Shown: positions 44,569 to 54,269, numbered from the stretch's first letter. The stretch: 64,000 nt of DNA from CAVTLG01 sp963735495 (GCA_963735495.1 CAVTLG010000002.1:248001-312000); one strand, 5' to 3'. A program made the numbers and translations. Notes: generated from the sequence alone by a model not told the origin.

Positions 44569-45087
44569 ATGGCATCCGCTGACACTTCAAAGCCAACCTG
44601 CCCGGTATGCCACCAGGCAGATCAAGTAAAAACAACGGAAAGTGCTTATAGTACAGGCATTGCACGTTGTGCTCCGCCTGATATGCCCGTCAGGAAAGTT
44701 CCCATGCTATCTTATATCACGGCCTGTATCATTCTGATCGGTATTTGTGTTTTTCTCATCATTGTGTTTATAGGTGGCGCTGAGTACAGCTTCCCATGGC
44801 AGGCTCAAGCTGTACTGCTTGGTGTGACGATCATCAGTATTATCACCGTGCTGTCTATTTCTTACTATGCCTTCCAACGTGTAGTACGCGGAGATAATGA
44901 AGCAACGGTCCTTTTTCCCGCGTGGGACAAAGCCATGGCTACCTGGAAAAGTCTCTACTACTGCTCGCGTGACAACGTGATCTTTGATCCTAGGGCAGAC
45001 AGCGTCGTGACTGACGACCAGCTCACTCAATTGCGTGAATTCAACGAGCAATCACAGCCAGTAGCATCTGCACTTGCCAGTCATTAA
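44569..45087 (+). CDS. Zinc-ribbon membrane protein
   Basis: A 172-residue protein. An N-terminal zinc-ribbon-like motif (CPVCHQADQVKTTESAYSTG, then a further Cys) is followed by two membrane segments (YITACIILIGICVFLIIVFI, residues about 46-67; QAVLLGVTIISIITVLSISY, residues about 80-100) and a C-terminal cytosolic part with YYCSRDNVIFDP. The C-terminal YYCxRDxxxFDP resembles the second half of a zinc-ribbon. AAGGAGG precedes the ATG. Function unknown; such proteins may sense or bind metals or partner with secretion components. Confidence 0.65.
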   Translation: MASADTSKPTCPVCHQADQVKTTESAYSTGIARCAPPDMPVRKVPMLSYITACIILIGICVFLIIVFIGGAEYSFPWQAQAVLLGVTIISIITVLSISYYAFQRVVRGDNEATVLFPAWDKAMATWKSLYYCSRDNVIFDPRADSVVTDDQLTQLREFNEQSQPVASALASH

Positions 45088-45096
45088 AGGGTTCGC

Positions 45097-45122
45097 GCAG
45101 GGAACCTTAGCTGGTTCCCTGC
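45097..45122. terminator. Bidirectional hairpin between convergent genes
   Basis: GCAGGGAACC (45097-45106) pairs perfectly with GGTTCCCTGC (45113-45122), a 10-bp GC-rich stem with a 6-base loop, placed between the zinc-ribbon gene and the convergent hydrolase. Confidence 0.65.
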
Positions 45123-45124
45123 AC

Positions 45125-46078
45125 TTATGGGCGTCTGGTTTTCTGTAACACTGCGCGCCCACGCAAAGACAAACGTCTACGAGCACGTCTATCGAGAAGT
45201 AAACGTAAACGCATATGCCTCTCCTTGTCCCCTTTTCTCGGCGCATAGAGCCGCTGTTTGCGCCGACTGAACGGAGCAACAAGCTTGCCTTCAAGCAGAA
45301 AAGGCAGCACCACTTCCGCCACCCTGGCAGCAGCAAGCATGGGTGCACTATGATTAGCATTGATCATCACATCATTCGGGCGTGGACGCCGTGGACGGTC
45401 CGTAAGGGCATCTTGTCTCCCCCAGATGAACAGTGTAGAGATCGGGGGCAGTTCAAAAGGAGCACGACCGTTGCCAGGCAACTCAGATAACGAACGGACA
45501 AGAATATCCAGCGGTTGGAGTTCAAGTTCATGCATCCACACTTTGGTATAGTCATGACGATGTCCATTAAAGCCCAGCGCCAGCACTAAACTATAAAGAC
45601 GCCACTTCGAAAAGACCCAGCGGCGCAACTTTAGTGGATGAGGGGTATCCAGAAGACGTAAAATCAATGACCATAGTTCAGGTAGATAGATGGGACAGAG
45701 GAAGATGACCCTCTGAATAGTAGCAGAGTAGCGCTGTACATACGCTTCGGCAGCTCGTGTGCCAGAAGAATACGACAGGATAGACCATCTTTCAATACCC
45801 AATGCTTGACGCACTTCTTCAATCGCCTCAGCGCATGCTATATAGTAGGGTTTACCAGCATCAACTTGTGGTGATCCACCAATGCCAGGCAACTCGATCA
45901 TCACAAGCTGAAAATATGGTCTAAGTAACGGTGCAAGATTTTGCCAAACTGCGTAGGTCACGCCCCAACCGTGAATGAGAAGAAGCGGTGATCCACTGCC
46001 CTCAAGTCGGTAACGCAGCATAAGTACTCTTCTTTCACTTCCGTGGATGTGCGCATCATCAACACTTTTCAGGGCCAT
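45125..46078 (-). CDS. Alpha/beta hydrolase fold protein
   Basis: A 317-residue alpha/beta hydrolase. The oxyanion-hole motif HGWGVTYAVW (about residue 36) and the acid/base His region (MINANHSAP, about residue 240) are present. The nucleophile elbow reads SYSSGTRAA instead of the usual GxSxG, which is degenerate at its first glycine but keeps the serine. The last 60 residues are strongly basic (RRKQRLYAPRKGDKERHMRL, RRARRRLSLRGRA), which may bind nucleic acid or membrane surface. Substrate unknown; esterase, lipase or haloperoxidase-type are all possible. Confidence 0.8.
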   Translation of the reverse strand: MALKSVDDAHIHGSERRVLMLRYRLEGSGSPLLLIHGWGVTYAVWQNLAPLLRPYFQLVMIELPGIGGSPQVDAGKPYYIACAEAIEEVRQALGIERWSILSYSSGTRAAEAYVQRYSATIQRVIFLCPIYLPELWSLILRLLDTPHPLKLRRWVFSKWRLYSLVLALGFNGHRHDYTKVWMHELELQPLDILVRSLSELPGNGRAPFELPPISTLFIWGRQDALTDRPRRPRPNDVMINANHSAPMLAAARVAEVVLPFLLEGKLVAPFSRRKQRLYAPRKGDKERHMRLRLLLDRRARRRLSLRGRAVLQKTRRP

Positions 46079-46402
46079 GCCATCACCTATCAGTAACAGC
46101 CTGAACCAACCCCCATCAGCAGCTTATAGGGAAGTCCCTCTATTCAGAGAAACACTCGCGTAACCTCTGGAACAAGTAGAGAAAGACGATTAACTCCCCA
46201 GGTGATATGATAGTTACGGCTCACACATAGTACTGCATAAGTAAACACTCGCCATTGCTGGTATTTTATCATAGAGCGTACTGTATAACAATATAACAAA
46301 TAGTGAAAATTACACATTCATTAGCAAATAATGTTGGTGAAATTGTGGAATTTCATAAGTATATGTTTTGCAATATGATAGCTGTAGTAGAGGAATAAAT
46401 GC
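46079..46402. other. AT-rich divergent intergenic region
   Basis: About 324 bases between the hydrolase and the divergent glycosyltransferase genes. It is AT-rich and must hold both promoters, but no clean -35/-10 pair, gene, tRNA or repeat is visible. Confidence 0.4.
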
Positions 46403-47518
46403 ATGTTTGACCGGCGCACAATTCTTATTTTGACTTCAAAGACCGGTGGTGGTCACGTTAGCCTGGCTGAAGCGTTACGTGACTTGCTGGCTCAGGACTA
46501 TAACATAGAGATTGTGGACCCACAGGCACGCTTTTTTCACTGGCATTATCGAATCGTCAGCCGCTATGCGCTCTGGCTGTGGTCGGCTGAGTTTCAATTC
46601 ACCGACACCTCCCAACGAGCACTGTTCGCCCATCGTGTCTTTACCCGCCTCACCGCCAGATCCCTAAGTCAGGTGCTGAAACGCGTACAACCTGATCTGA
46701 TTATTACAACGTATCCGTTTCTCACCTACGAGGTGACACAACTCTTGCGGAGCAACGGCATGAGTATCCCTTTTGTCATACTCTTTACTGATCCCAACAA
46801 TATTCATGCCACCTGGCTGACTGAACGCCAGGCAGATGCCACGCTCGCACCAACACGAGAGACCTACGAGCAAGCACGAGCCGCCGATTTTGCCCCCGAA
46901 TGCCTGCACGCCGTCGGCTGGCCCGTGCGAGAACAGTTTTACCAGGCACGCAGTCTCTCACGGACAGAGATGCTCACAAAACTTGCACTAGATCCCGCTG
47001 GCTTCACCGTCTTCCTGCAAGGTGGGGGCGAAGGTGCCGCGCAATTTAGTCAGACCGTAGAACGGATCTTAGCTATTGACCCTAACCTCCAGGTCATCCT
47101 GGCGACCGGGACGAATCGCGCATTATTAACACGCTTCAACGCAGTGAAAAATCTCTATGCGTTGCCCTTCACCAAAGAAATCGCGCCGTTTATGGTTGCC
47201 TCCGATGTTATTATGGGCAAAGCGGGACCAAATATGCTCTTCGAGGCGGTGACACTGGGCAAACCATTCATCGCCACAGCATACATACCGGGACAGGAAG
47301 AAGAGAACCTAGAGTTTATTCAACGTCATCAACTAGGTTGGGTAGCCCTCACAGCCGCACAGCAAACTGCACTGCTCACACAGCTCGTTACAGATCAGAC
47401 CGAGCTACACGTTATGTCTGCATCAGTCGATGCTTACTGCCAATGGAACGCCAGCGCAACCGCAGCGATTGCGCCAGTTATCGAAGGACTGCTAAAGAGA
47501 GAACATGAGAAAACCTGA
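46403..47518 (+). CDS. MGDG-synthase-like glycosyltransferase (GT28)
   Basis: A 371-residue GT-B enzyme of the monogalactosyldiacylglycerol synthase/MurG group. The N-terminal glycine-rich loop is LTSKTGGGHVSLAEALRDLL (residues 10-29), followed by PDLIITTYPF and VILFTDPNNIHATWL. The C-terminal donor-binding part has FLQGGGEGAAQFSQTV, VASDVIMGKAGPNMLFEAV and LGKPFIATAYIPGQEEENL (about residues 270-315). Such enzymes make membrane glycolipids from diacylglycerol and a nucleotide sugar. GAGGAAT precedes the ATG. The next gene overlaps its end by 14 bases. Confidence 0.88.
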   Translation: MFDRRTILILTSKTGGGHVSLAEALRDLLAQDYNIEIVDPQARFFHWHYRIVSRYALWLWSAEFQFTDTSQRALFAHRVFTRLTARSLSQVLKRVQPDLIITTYPFLTYEVTQLLRSNGMSIPFVILFTDPNNIHATWLTERQADATLAPTRETYEQARAADFAPECLHAVGWPVREQFYQARSLSRTEMLTKLALDPAGFTVFLQGGGEGAAQFSQTVERILAIDPNLQVILATGTNRALLTRFNAVKNLYALPFTKEIAPFMVASDVIMGKAGPNMLFEAVTLGKPFIATAYIPGQEEENLEFIQRHQLGWVALTAAQQTALLTQLVTDQTELHVMSASVDAYCQWNASATAAIAPVIEGLLKREHEKT

Positions 47519-48821
47519 TACGCACAGCAAGGATATAAGCGCCGTAGACCAGCAAGGAGCACATACTGCAGATCTCCACAATGTACCTCGCCAGCCATGG
47601 CAGCTCTTTACACACAGTACTAGACGACGCGTAATCATGGTCAGCCTTGTACTTACCATCATCTTGCTTGTCCTGGACAACACGTTTACCATATCCGACA
47701 AAATCATCTCCGTTGTCTTCCCGATCAACGAGAATGGGGCAGCTACCAACCTCTTTTACTTTCAGACGTTGGCAGATTGGGGAACGGTCTGGGTCGATGG
47801 ACACGAACTTACCGATCTACCTACAGTGCAAGTAGACCCTCCCATCCAGCTTGCGCGCGGCATACACCAGATCGTATGGCGCACAGCACCTTTTCGCACC
47901 ATGACCTGCCAATTAGCTGTCCCAACCACCAACAGTACACCACAAAGCTGTCCTACCAGCCTGGAGCAAAGTCCTAACACATTTAACCAGACAGCACTGC
48001 TGGTCAGTCCTCCCACATCATTCTCGCTGAAGCTCCTACCTGTAGTACAACAGCAAGCACTTATACGCGCAGTCCAGCAGCAATTGGATACCTTGCAAGC
48101 GGCGGATACTATTCAACCGGGAGAACACTATCTCCTGAAGCAGACAGTCGTTGAAGCGACACAAAACCAGCGAGCCACCCTGCGTTTTTTGCTCGTTACA
48201 GATACAAGCACGCCTGGACAGTGCCAGGGGATTACGCTAGGGAGCGTCAAGGATGCATCCTGCTTTATCTCAGGCCACGATTGCCGCCTCTTCTGTACGC
48301 TGCAATGGCCCGCTGATGGTCCGCTAGCCAACCAGCCACACTGGGATATTGCGGCGATTGTGCGTCCCACCTGGACCTATACGCCTCTTGCTCCAGGGCA
48401 AAAGCAGCAGGGAATGCAAGAGACGAGCGAACAGGAGCAGTTTGTCACCTTGCGTATAAGCTGGCAGCATGGCGCTTGGCAGGTCGCATCCCATCGCCAG
48501 GGGGATAGTTCGTTTGATGATCCCAATTGCACCACGACCATCAGTAGCATCGACCAGGGATCAGGCTACCAGCTCTCAGGGCAGTCCCACTGGGCCTATA
48601 TCTCTGGTAGCAACCGGGCACAGGGCTGTGTCGCCGTGACGCAACCCGATGCTTCCACACAAAAGACAGCTTTCGTAGCGGCTATACTATTCCGCCACTT
48701 CGGAGTGCTACTAGCGGCCAACGCCACAGCCAGCAAGCAGTGGCCACAGTTGCCCAAGGCATCGCCAGTCGAGCAGCACCTGGCCCAGCAGATCATCAAG
48801 CAGCCGGCCTTCACATCCTGA
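47505..48821 (+). CDS. Membrane-anchored extracytoplasmic protein of unknown function
   Basis: A 438-residue protein with one transmembrane helix (VIMVSLVLTIILLVLDNTFT, about residues 43-62) preceded by a positively charged cytosolic end, so the long C-terminal part is outside. It has several cysteines (CQL, SCPTS, CQGITL, CFISGHDCRLFCTLQW, NCTTT) that could form disulfides. The secreted part is beta-rich and has no recognised domain. The start overlaps the glycosyltransferase gene by 14 bases (GAGAGAAC before the ATG), so they are co-transcribed, and it may be a partner of glycolipid synthesis at the membrane. Confidence 0.65.
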   Translation: MRKPDTHSKDISAVDQQGAHTADLHNVPRQPWQLFTHSTRRRVIMVSLVLTIILLVLDNTFTISDKIISVVFPINENGAATNLFYFQTLADWGTVWVDGHELTDLPTVQVDPPIQLARGIHQIVWRTAPFRTMTCQLAVPTTNSTPQSCPTSLEQSPNTFNQTALLVSPPTSFSLKLLPVVQQQALIRAVQQQLDTLQAADTIQPGEHYLLKQTVVEATQNQRATLRFLLVTDTSTPGQCQGITLGSVKDASCFISGHDCRLFCTLQWPADGPLANQPHWDIAAIVRPTWTYTPLAPGQKQQGMQETSEQEQFVTLRISWQHGAWQVASHRQGDSSFDDPNCTTTISSIDQGSGYQLSGQSHWAYISGSNRAQGCVAVTQPDASTQKTAFVAAILFRHFGVLLAANATASKQWPQLPKASPVEQHLAQQIIKQPAFTS

Positions 48822-48887
48822 GCAGGCTACTTTACTGCACGAAGCGAGTTTATCCATACCTGGAGCGTCAAAAGCTTAGAAGATTAC

Positions 48888-48916
48888 TTGACGTTAAGAG
48901 ATTTGTTCAGTATAGT
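48888..48916 (+). promoter_or_regulatory. Promoter of the AriA/AriB-like operon
   Basis: TTGACG (48888-48893), 17 bases, then TATAGT (48911-48916); each hexamer matches five of six consensus bases. The predicted start is about 27 bases before the first codon at 48950. Confidence 0.7.
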
Positions 48917-48949
48917 GTTTCCAATGTACAATAGTGGTAAGTAGCGGTC

Positions 48950-50359
48950 TTGAGGGACGACGCACAACAAGAAAGCGAGCACACTGAAATGCCGCAAGCT
49001 GAAACGAGCGAAACAAAGCGCATACGACAAATATCAGTGACGAACCTGTTTGGCATTTTCAATCACACAATTCCTCTAAAGATGGACGAGCGCATCACAA
49101 TTATTCATGGACCAAATGGGTTTGGCAAAACGATGATGCTCAAATTACTGCATACCCTCTTTAGTCAAAGCAATCAGCTCCTCCGAAGCATACCATTTGA
49201 TGAATTTAGAGTCGATTTTGAAGATAAAACCAGCTTTCGGGTTAGCAAGAGTCCTCAAACGCATCAACTAATAGGAGAAGAGAATACCATTGAACGCGAA
49301 ATCACTTTTCACGCTACCGGGAGAAAACCGTATCCATTACGCTCGAAGCTTTTGTCAAAGGAAAGCACCTCCCTCCAGTTGCGCCTAATAGATCGTTTAG
49401 TTCCCTATCTTGATCGCATCGGGCCTGACACCTGGCGAAACTTGAACACATCTGAAACTCTTTCACTTGAGGATATTGTAGAACGTTACGGAGATCAATT
49501 ATCAGCAGAGCTTACAGGTGATAGAATAGGAATGCCCGAGTGGCTAGTAAATATAAGAGAATCTGTCCCAATGCGCCTCATTGAGACTCAGCGGCTGGTA
49601 AGTTCTCCCAAATCCCCTAAACTCAGCAAGTATAATAAAACAACAAGATCGGAATACGCAGTCACAGAAGATTCCGAGCACCTCGTTGGAGAAATTAAGA
49701 AGATACTTGTTGAGTCAGGAGCGTTAGCACAGTCACTTGATAGAACTTTCCCGGTGCGAGTACTTCGCCCAACTGCCCAGCAATCACAAGTTACCGAAGA
49801 CGAACTGCTTGATAAACTAAAAAAGTTAGAGCAAAAACGCTCAAGATTGATGAAACTCGGCCTGCTTGATCAGGAAACTGGCACCGCTCCCCCTATAGAC
49901 TCTGAACAAGGCATAAATGATAGCACAAAAGCAGTACTAGCAGTCTATGCAGAGGATACTGAGCAAAAACTAGGCATTTTTGACGAAGTAGCCCGGAAGA
50001 TAGCTTTACTAACCACGATTATCAATAACCGCTTTCTCTACAAAACAATGGCTATTGATAAGGAGAAAGGCTTTGTATTCACAACAAAGAACGGCACCGT
50101 TCTCCCTCTAGAAAACCTATCATCTGGGGAGCAACATGAATTAGTGCTATTTTACGAACTATTGTTTAGAGTTGACCCCGGTTCACTTATTTTGATCGAC
50201 GAGCCTGAATTGTCGCTTCACGTCGTATGGCAAAATCAGTTCCTGCACGACGTACAGCAGGTAACACAACTTACAGATATCGATATCATCCTTGCAACAC
50301 ATTCACCGGATATCATTAACGACAGACGAGACTTATTAGTTGAGCTGAGGGGAAATTGA
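48950..50359 (+). CDS. ariA: AAA family ATPase, AriA-like (PARIS defence system)
   Basis: A 469-residue (from TTG 48950; about 456 from ATG 48989) ABC/OLD-type AAA ATPase of the AAA_15/AAA_21 kind. Walker A is IIHGPNGFGKTMM (about residue 57), the signature motif is ENLSSGEQHELVLFYELLF (about residue 390), Walker B is SLILIDEPELSLH (about residue 420) and the switch His is LATHSPDIINDR (about residue 450). The next gene, overlapping by 4 bases, encodes a DUF4435 TOPRIM-like protein. That gene order and length match the two-gene PARIS anti-phage system, in which AriA forms a sensor scaffold that holds AriB inactive until a phage anti-restriction protein appears. Base composition is more AT-rich than the neighbours, consistent with transfer. 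Start codon uncertain. Confidence 0.8.
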   Translation: MRDDAQQESEHTEMPQAETSETKRIRQISVTNLFGIFNHTIPLKMDERITIIHGPNGFGKTMMLKLLHTLFSQSNQLLRSIPFDEFRVDFEDKTSFRVSKSPQTHQLIGEENTIEREITFHATGRKPYPLRSKLLSKESTSLQLRLIDRLVPYLDRIGPDTWRNLNTSETLSLEDIVERYGDQLSAELTGDRIGMPEWLVNIRESVPMRLIETQRLVSSPKSPKLSKYNKTTRSEYAVTEDSEHLVGEIKKILVESGALAQSLDRTFPVRVLRPTAQQSQVTEDELLDKLKKLEQKRSRLMKLGLLDQETGTAPPIDSEQGINDSTKAVLAVYAEDTEQKLGIFDEVARKIALLTTIINNRFLYKTMAIDKEKGFVFTTKNGTVLPLENLSSGEQHELVLFYELLFRVDPGSLILIDEPELSLHVVWQNQFLHDVQQVTQLTDIDIILATHSPDIINDRRDLLVELRGN

Positions 50360-51258
50360 GGGTGGAAGATTATAGTGAGTATGCGTATGGAAACATGCGC
50401 AGTCCTGACGGCATTGCGAACAGCATTATCTTAACACGACAACATCCTGGCTATGAGTTTCTCTCTTTTCTCATCGTAGAAGGTGACACCGACAGAACTT
50501 TCTATAAAACATTCGTCGATAAGGATAAATGCCAGATCAACAGCGTAGGCAATAAATCCACAGCATTGCAAGTGTTATCAATCCTTGAAAACGAGGAAAT
50601 TCCTGGCGTTCTTGTTATCGTTGATGCTGACTTTGATGTCCTCGATGGTAAGCTGCTAGCCAGCCAAAATGTGTTGCTCACAGACACTCACGATCTTGAA
50701 ACCATGATCATCAAATCTCCTGCGCTTGAAAAAGTACTTGGCGAGCTTGGTTCTGAAGAGAAAATCGCACGAATTACGAGAGATAATGGGAAAGATATAC
50801 GAGCAATACTGCTGGCGTGTAGTATACCTATCGGCTACTTGCGCTGGATTTCTCTGCGTGAAGGACTATCCCTGAAATTCGAAGGTTTAAATTTCTCGAA
50901 ATTTATAGATGCGATGATCTTAACTATAAACCCACCAGAACTTATCCGGGCAGTCAAAAATAACTCACAGGGGCTTAATATCACAGATCCACAGTTCAAA
51001 GCCAGTCTGCAAGCGCTAAAAAACGACGCACACGACTACTGGTACGTTTGCTGTGGTCATGATCTGGTGCATATTTTATCTATAGGGTTACATAAAGCAA
51101 TTGGCACGCATAATAACAATGATTGCAAACCAGAGATCATTGAAAGAAGTTTGCGGCTGGCCTTTGAGCGTTCTCATTTCCGCAAGACACAATTGTATAC
51201 GTCCATTCAACAATGGGAGCAACTCAATAGACCGTTTGTAATTTTAGCAGCAGAGTAA
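50356..51258 (+). CDS. ariB: DUF4435 protein, AriB-like toxin (PARIS defence system)
   Basis: A 300-residue DUF4435 protein with a TOPRIM-like catalytic fold. The Glu motif is FLIVEGDTDRTFYKTF (about residues 37-52) and the DxD motif is VLVIVDADFDVLDGK (about residues 92-106), followed by the conserved TDTHDLETMI (about residue 115). In characterised PARIS systems AriB is the effector, released by AriA, and cuts tRNA to stop growth (tRNA-Lys in E. coli). The start is TTG at 50356 (or GTG at 50362), overlapping ariA by 4 bases, so the pair is coupled. Conserved residues are all present, so the system is probably intact. The trigger and target in this host are unknown. Confidence 0.8.
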   Translation: MRVEDYSEYAYGNMRSPDGIANSIILTRQHPGYEFLSFLIVEGDTDRTFYKTFVDKDKCQINSVGNKSTALQVLSILENEEIPGVLVIVDADFDVLDGKLLASQNVLLTDTHDLETMIIKSPALEKVLGELGSEEKIARITRDNGKDIRAILLACSIPIGYLRWISLREGLSLKFEGLNFSKFIDAMILTINPPELIRAVKNNSQGLNITDPQFKASLQALKNDAHDYWYVCCGHDLVHILSIGLHKAIGTHNNNDCKPEIIERSLRLAFERSHFRKTQLYTSIQQWEQLNRPFVILAAE

Positions 51259-51271
51259 TCACCTGCTACGG

Positions 51272-52423
51272 CTACGAGGAGCGCAGACGCCCCAGCAGAG
51301 CGCGCGCAATCACAATGCGCTGGATCTGATTGGTGCCCTCGAAGATCTGTGCCACTTTGACGTCACGCATGTAGCGTTCAACCGGATAATCGCGCACATA
51401 GCCAGCACCGCCTAGCACCTGCACGGCGTTCGTGGTAACTTCCATCGCCATGTCCGTGGCAAAGCATTTCGCCATCGCAGCATGCATACCCGCTGGCTGT
51501 CCCGCGTCGAGCTTATAGGCCGCTTCATATACCAGCAAACGAGCTGCTTCGATCTTTATCGCCATATCGGCCAGCATAAACTGTATACCCTGAAATGCAC
51601 CTATCGGCTGACCAAATTGCTCGCGCTCACGCGCATAGTTGCACGCGGTCTCAAACGCAGCCTGCGCGACGCCAACAACCACAGCTCCGATGTTGATACG
51701 CCCACCATCCAGGGAGGAAAGCGCAATCTTGAAGCCCTGCCCCTCTTCTCCAATCCGATCAGCGACAGGAATAGCGCAGTTGTTGAAGATAAGTTCACGC
51801 GTCGGCGAGGAGTGCAGGCCCATTTTACGCTCGGTTTTGCCAAAGCTAAAGCCTGCTGTACCCTTTTCAACCACAAAACTAGAAACTCCTGCCGATCCAC
51901 TATCACCAGTGCTACGTGCCATTAAGAGATAGATATCAGCCTCGCCCCCATTAGTCACCCACAATTTGGAGCCATTGATGAGATAGACGTCGCCCTGACG
52001 TTCCGCCCGACACTGCACATTAGCGGCATCCGAACCCGCCTCAGCCTCACTTAATGAGAAAGCTCCGAGCAACTCGCCCGTCGCTAAGCGTGATACCCAG
52101 CGCCGCTGCTGCTGCTCATTGCCAAAACGTGCCAACGAGCCAGTCACCATATTATGTACCGAGAGACCGCCAGCCGTCGCCATCTCGCCCTTTGCCAGCT
52201 CTTCGTAGACAATCGCAGCAGTCAAACGGCTGAGTGGATTACCAGCATATTCTTCAGGGGTAGTCATGCCCATGAGTCCGATTTCTGCCATCTTTGTATA
52301 CACATCGCGGGGGAAGTAGCTCTGCTCATCCCACTCACTGGCATACGGCGTAATTGTGTATGTCGTAAAACGGCGCACCATGTCACGGATCTGCAGTTGC
52401 TCCTCATCAAGATCAAACTTCAT
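51272..52423 (-). CDS. Acyl-CoA dehydrogenase
   Basis: A 383-residue FAD-dependent acyl-CoA dehydrogenase that introduces the first double bond in fatty acid or branched-chain amino acid degradation. The start ATG at 52423 (MKFDLDEEQLQIRDMV) has AAGGAGC 7 bases before it, so the longer hydrophobic N-terminus is not real. Motifs are GAFSLSEAEAGSDAANVQCR, LWVTNGGEAD, and the catalytic Glu in IFEGTNQIQRIVIAR (about residue 370). The family resembles short/branched-chain or butyryl-CoA dehydrogenase. No ETF genes are nearby. It runs convergent to the AriAB operon. Confidence 0.92.
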   Translation of the reverse strand: MKFDLDEEQLQIRDMVRRFTTYTITPYASEWDEQSYFPRDVYTKMAEIGLMGMTTPEEYAGNPLSRLTAAIVYEELAKGEMATAGGLSVHNMVTGSLARFGNEQQQRRWVSRLATGELLGAFSLSEAEAGSDAANVQCRAERQGDVYLINGSKLWVTNGGEADIYLLMARSTGDSGSAGVSSFVVEKGTAGFSFGKTERKMGLHSSPTRELIFNNCAIPVADRIGEEGQGFKIALSSLDGGRINIGAVVVGVAQAAFETACNYAREREQFGQPIGAFQGIQFMLADMAIKIEAARLLVYEAAYKLDAGQPAGMHAAMAKCFATDMAMEVTTNAVQVLGGAGYVRDYPVERYMRDVKVAQIFEGTNQIQRIVIARALLGRLRSS

Positions 52424-52574
52424 CAGCAAGCTCCTTTTTGTCCACTCCAGCATAACTACTAGCGGTTGCCACATTATGAACATATGCCACAATGCTAGCA
52501 TAGCAGCCAGGGCATAGAGGTGCAAGAGCAAATACAGGTCTCGATGGTTATGATCCGTCCTGGCTCAGGCTAAC

Positions 52575-54131
52575 CTACCAGGCGCGGGTATTACGCTGCT
52601 CTATTTTAGAGGAGATGAGCAGCAAGATAGGCAGTAACAGCGCTTGAATGATGTTGGTCAACGCGAGAGAGAGATAAAAAGATAAAGCGATGTAGAGCCA
52701 GCCTTGATAGAATTGATGAGAAGAGATGGTATTGCCTACAACCACAATAATCACACTAATGGCCCCCGCTATGAAACTTGCAACCGATGCCAGCACTAGA
52801 GAGCTTCCTTTACTATAGTGTCCTTGCGTTCGCAGGAATACTAATCCTGTAAGGAAACCGGATAGCCCGAAACTGACATAGAAAAACCAGGGAAAAAGAA
52901 CTATTGATCGGGAAAGCGCAGAGCCAATTAACGCTCCGAACGTGGTACACACAAATCCAACCCAGGGGCCAAACTTTGCGGCGAAAAAGAAGGGTATAGT
53001 CAAGCCTAAAGCCAACAAAATCAAATAGGGAGATATCTGTAAAATGAGAGGACTCAGGACAGAACCCCCGAAGGGCGCATACATAAGGTTGCCGGAAACT
53101 AATATGCCATCAATCAGGTAAGTAACTATGCTATATAATGAAGTCCCTATGAGCATGGCAATGAACTGCCGTTTCCCAATAGTCCAGGCGTTCATTTTCC
53201 TCTGGGGATCATTAAATGCAACGGGATACTGCCGAGCCATAGGATATTCATCCACATTAAGTAGTTTATTCGGCAATAGCTTCTTTGCAGGATTTTTGGC
53301 TAGCACAGCAGATGCTGTTTTTGCATGTATTGCCTGTTCAAGAGCGTCAGCAAATGCTTGTACACTACTAAAACGCAGCTTTGGATCTTTGGCTAGCGCC
53401 ATCAAGACCACTTGCTCGACCTGTGGCGAGATATGACGGTTTTTTTTGCTCAAGGATGGCACAGGAGCAAACATATGCTGAGTGCACAACTCGGTGAACG
53501 TACCCCGAAAAGGATGCTCTCCCGTTAGCCATTCATAGACAACGACTCCTAGCGAATACTGATCACTGGCGGGTTGCGGCTTACCCTGGATTTGTTCAGG
53601 GGACATGTAGGCAACAGTACCCACAACATCCCGCGCACTGTGACGCGAACTCTGGACAACACAGGCGAGACCGAAATCGCTGAGCAAGACCTCGTCATGT
53701 CGTCCCAACAGCATGTTTTCTGGTTTGACATCACGATGCACAAGACGCTCATCATGAGCATATTGCAGAGCGGTCGCGACATGTTTGACATAGGGTAGAA
53801 TAGTGACGAGCGGCAAACGCATACCATAGGGATGACGCTGACGTAGAGTGCCATTAGGTGCATAATCCATGACCAGGAAAGGGACATCACCATCAACGCC
53901 AAAATCCATAATGCGCACAATATTGGAATCTACGAGATGTGCAATCAACTGAGCTTCGCGCAAAAAGTCGTCCATATCATTCCGCCCTGACAGCCTTGTG
54001 TGCAATACCTTTACGGCAGCCTGCGTCTTGAGATAGATATGCTCTCCCAGATAAACTGCCGCAAAGCCCCCCTGCCCCAAGAGTCGGATAATATAGTAGT
54101 TGCCTAGACGCCGTCCTACGTGCTCGGTCAT
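52575..54131 (-). CDS. Membrane Ser/Thr protein kinase (PknB-like)
   Basis: A 518-residue Hanks-type kinase. Residues about 12-270 are the kinase domain: glycine loop LGQGGFAAVYLG, VAIK-type Lys in QAAVKVLH, catalytic loop VHRDVKPENMLL (about residue 130), DFG-type SDFGLA, and APE-like MSPEQIQGK (about residue 175). A linker of about 50 residues follows, then six or so membrane helices (about residues 320-510) with no PASTA or other known sensor domain. The membrane part probably senses a membrane or cell-envelope signal. It lies downstream of a second kinase gene in the same direction (139 bases apart). Confidence 0.9.
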   Translation of the reverse strand: MTEHVGRRLGNYYIIRLLGQGGFAAVYLGEHIYLKTQAAVKVLHTRLSGRNDMDDFLREAQLIAHLVDSNIVRIMDFGVDGDVPFLVMDYAPNGTLRQRHPYGMRLPLVTILPYVKHVATALQYAHDERLVHRDVKPENMLLGRHDEVLLSDFGLACVVQSSRHSARDVVGTVAYMSPEQIQGKPQPASDQYSLGVVVYEWLTGEHPFRGTFTELCTQHMFAPVPSLSKKNRHISPQVEQVVLMALAKDPKLRFSSVQAFADALEQAIHAKTASAVLAKNPAKKLLPNKLLNVDEYPMARQYPVAFNDPQRKMNAWTIGKRQFIAMLIGTSLYSIVTYLIDGILVSGNLMYAPFGGSVLSPLILQISPYLILLALGLTIPFFFAAKFGPWVGFVCTTFGALIGSALSRSIVLFPWFFYVSFGLSGFLTGLVFLRTQGHYSKGSSLVLASVASFIAGAISVIIVVVGNTISSHQFYQGWLYIALSFYLSLALTNIIQALLLPILLLISSKIEQRNTRAW

Positions 54132-54269
54132 AGACGCACCTTATCCAATCTGCAATCATATATTTTACCTCTATACAGTTATCGTAAAGTATGTACAAAA
54201 AATTGTCAAGGAAATCCGTGCAGACGCAGAGGAAAGTAATTCTCTTCCTGGTTCAAATGGAGAAGTTAT

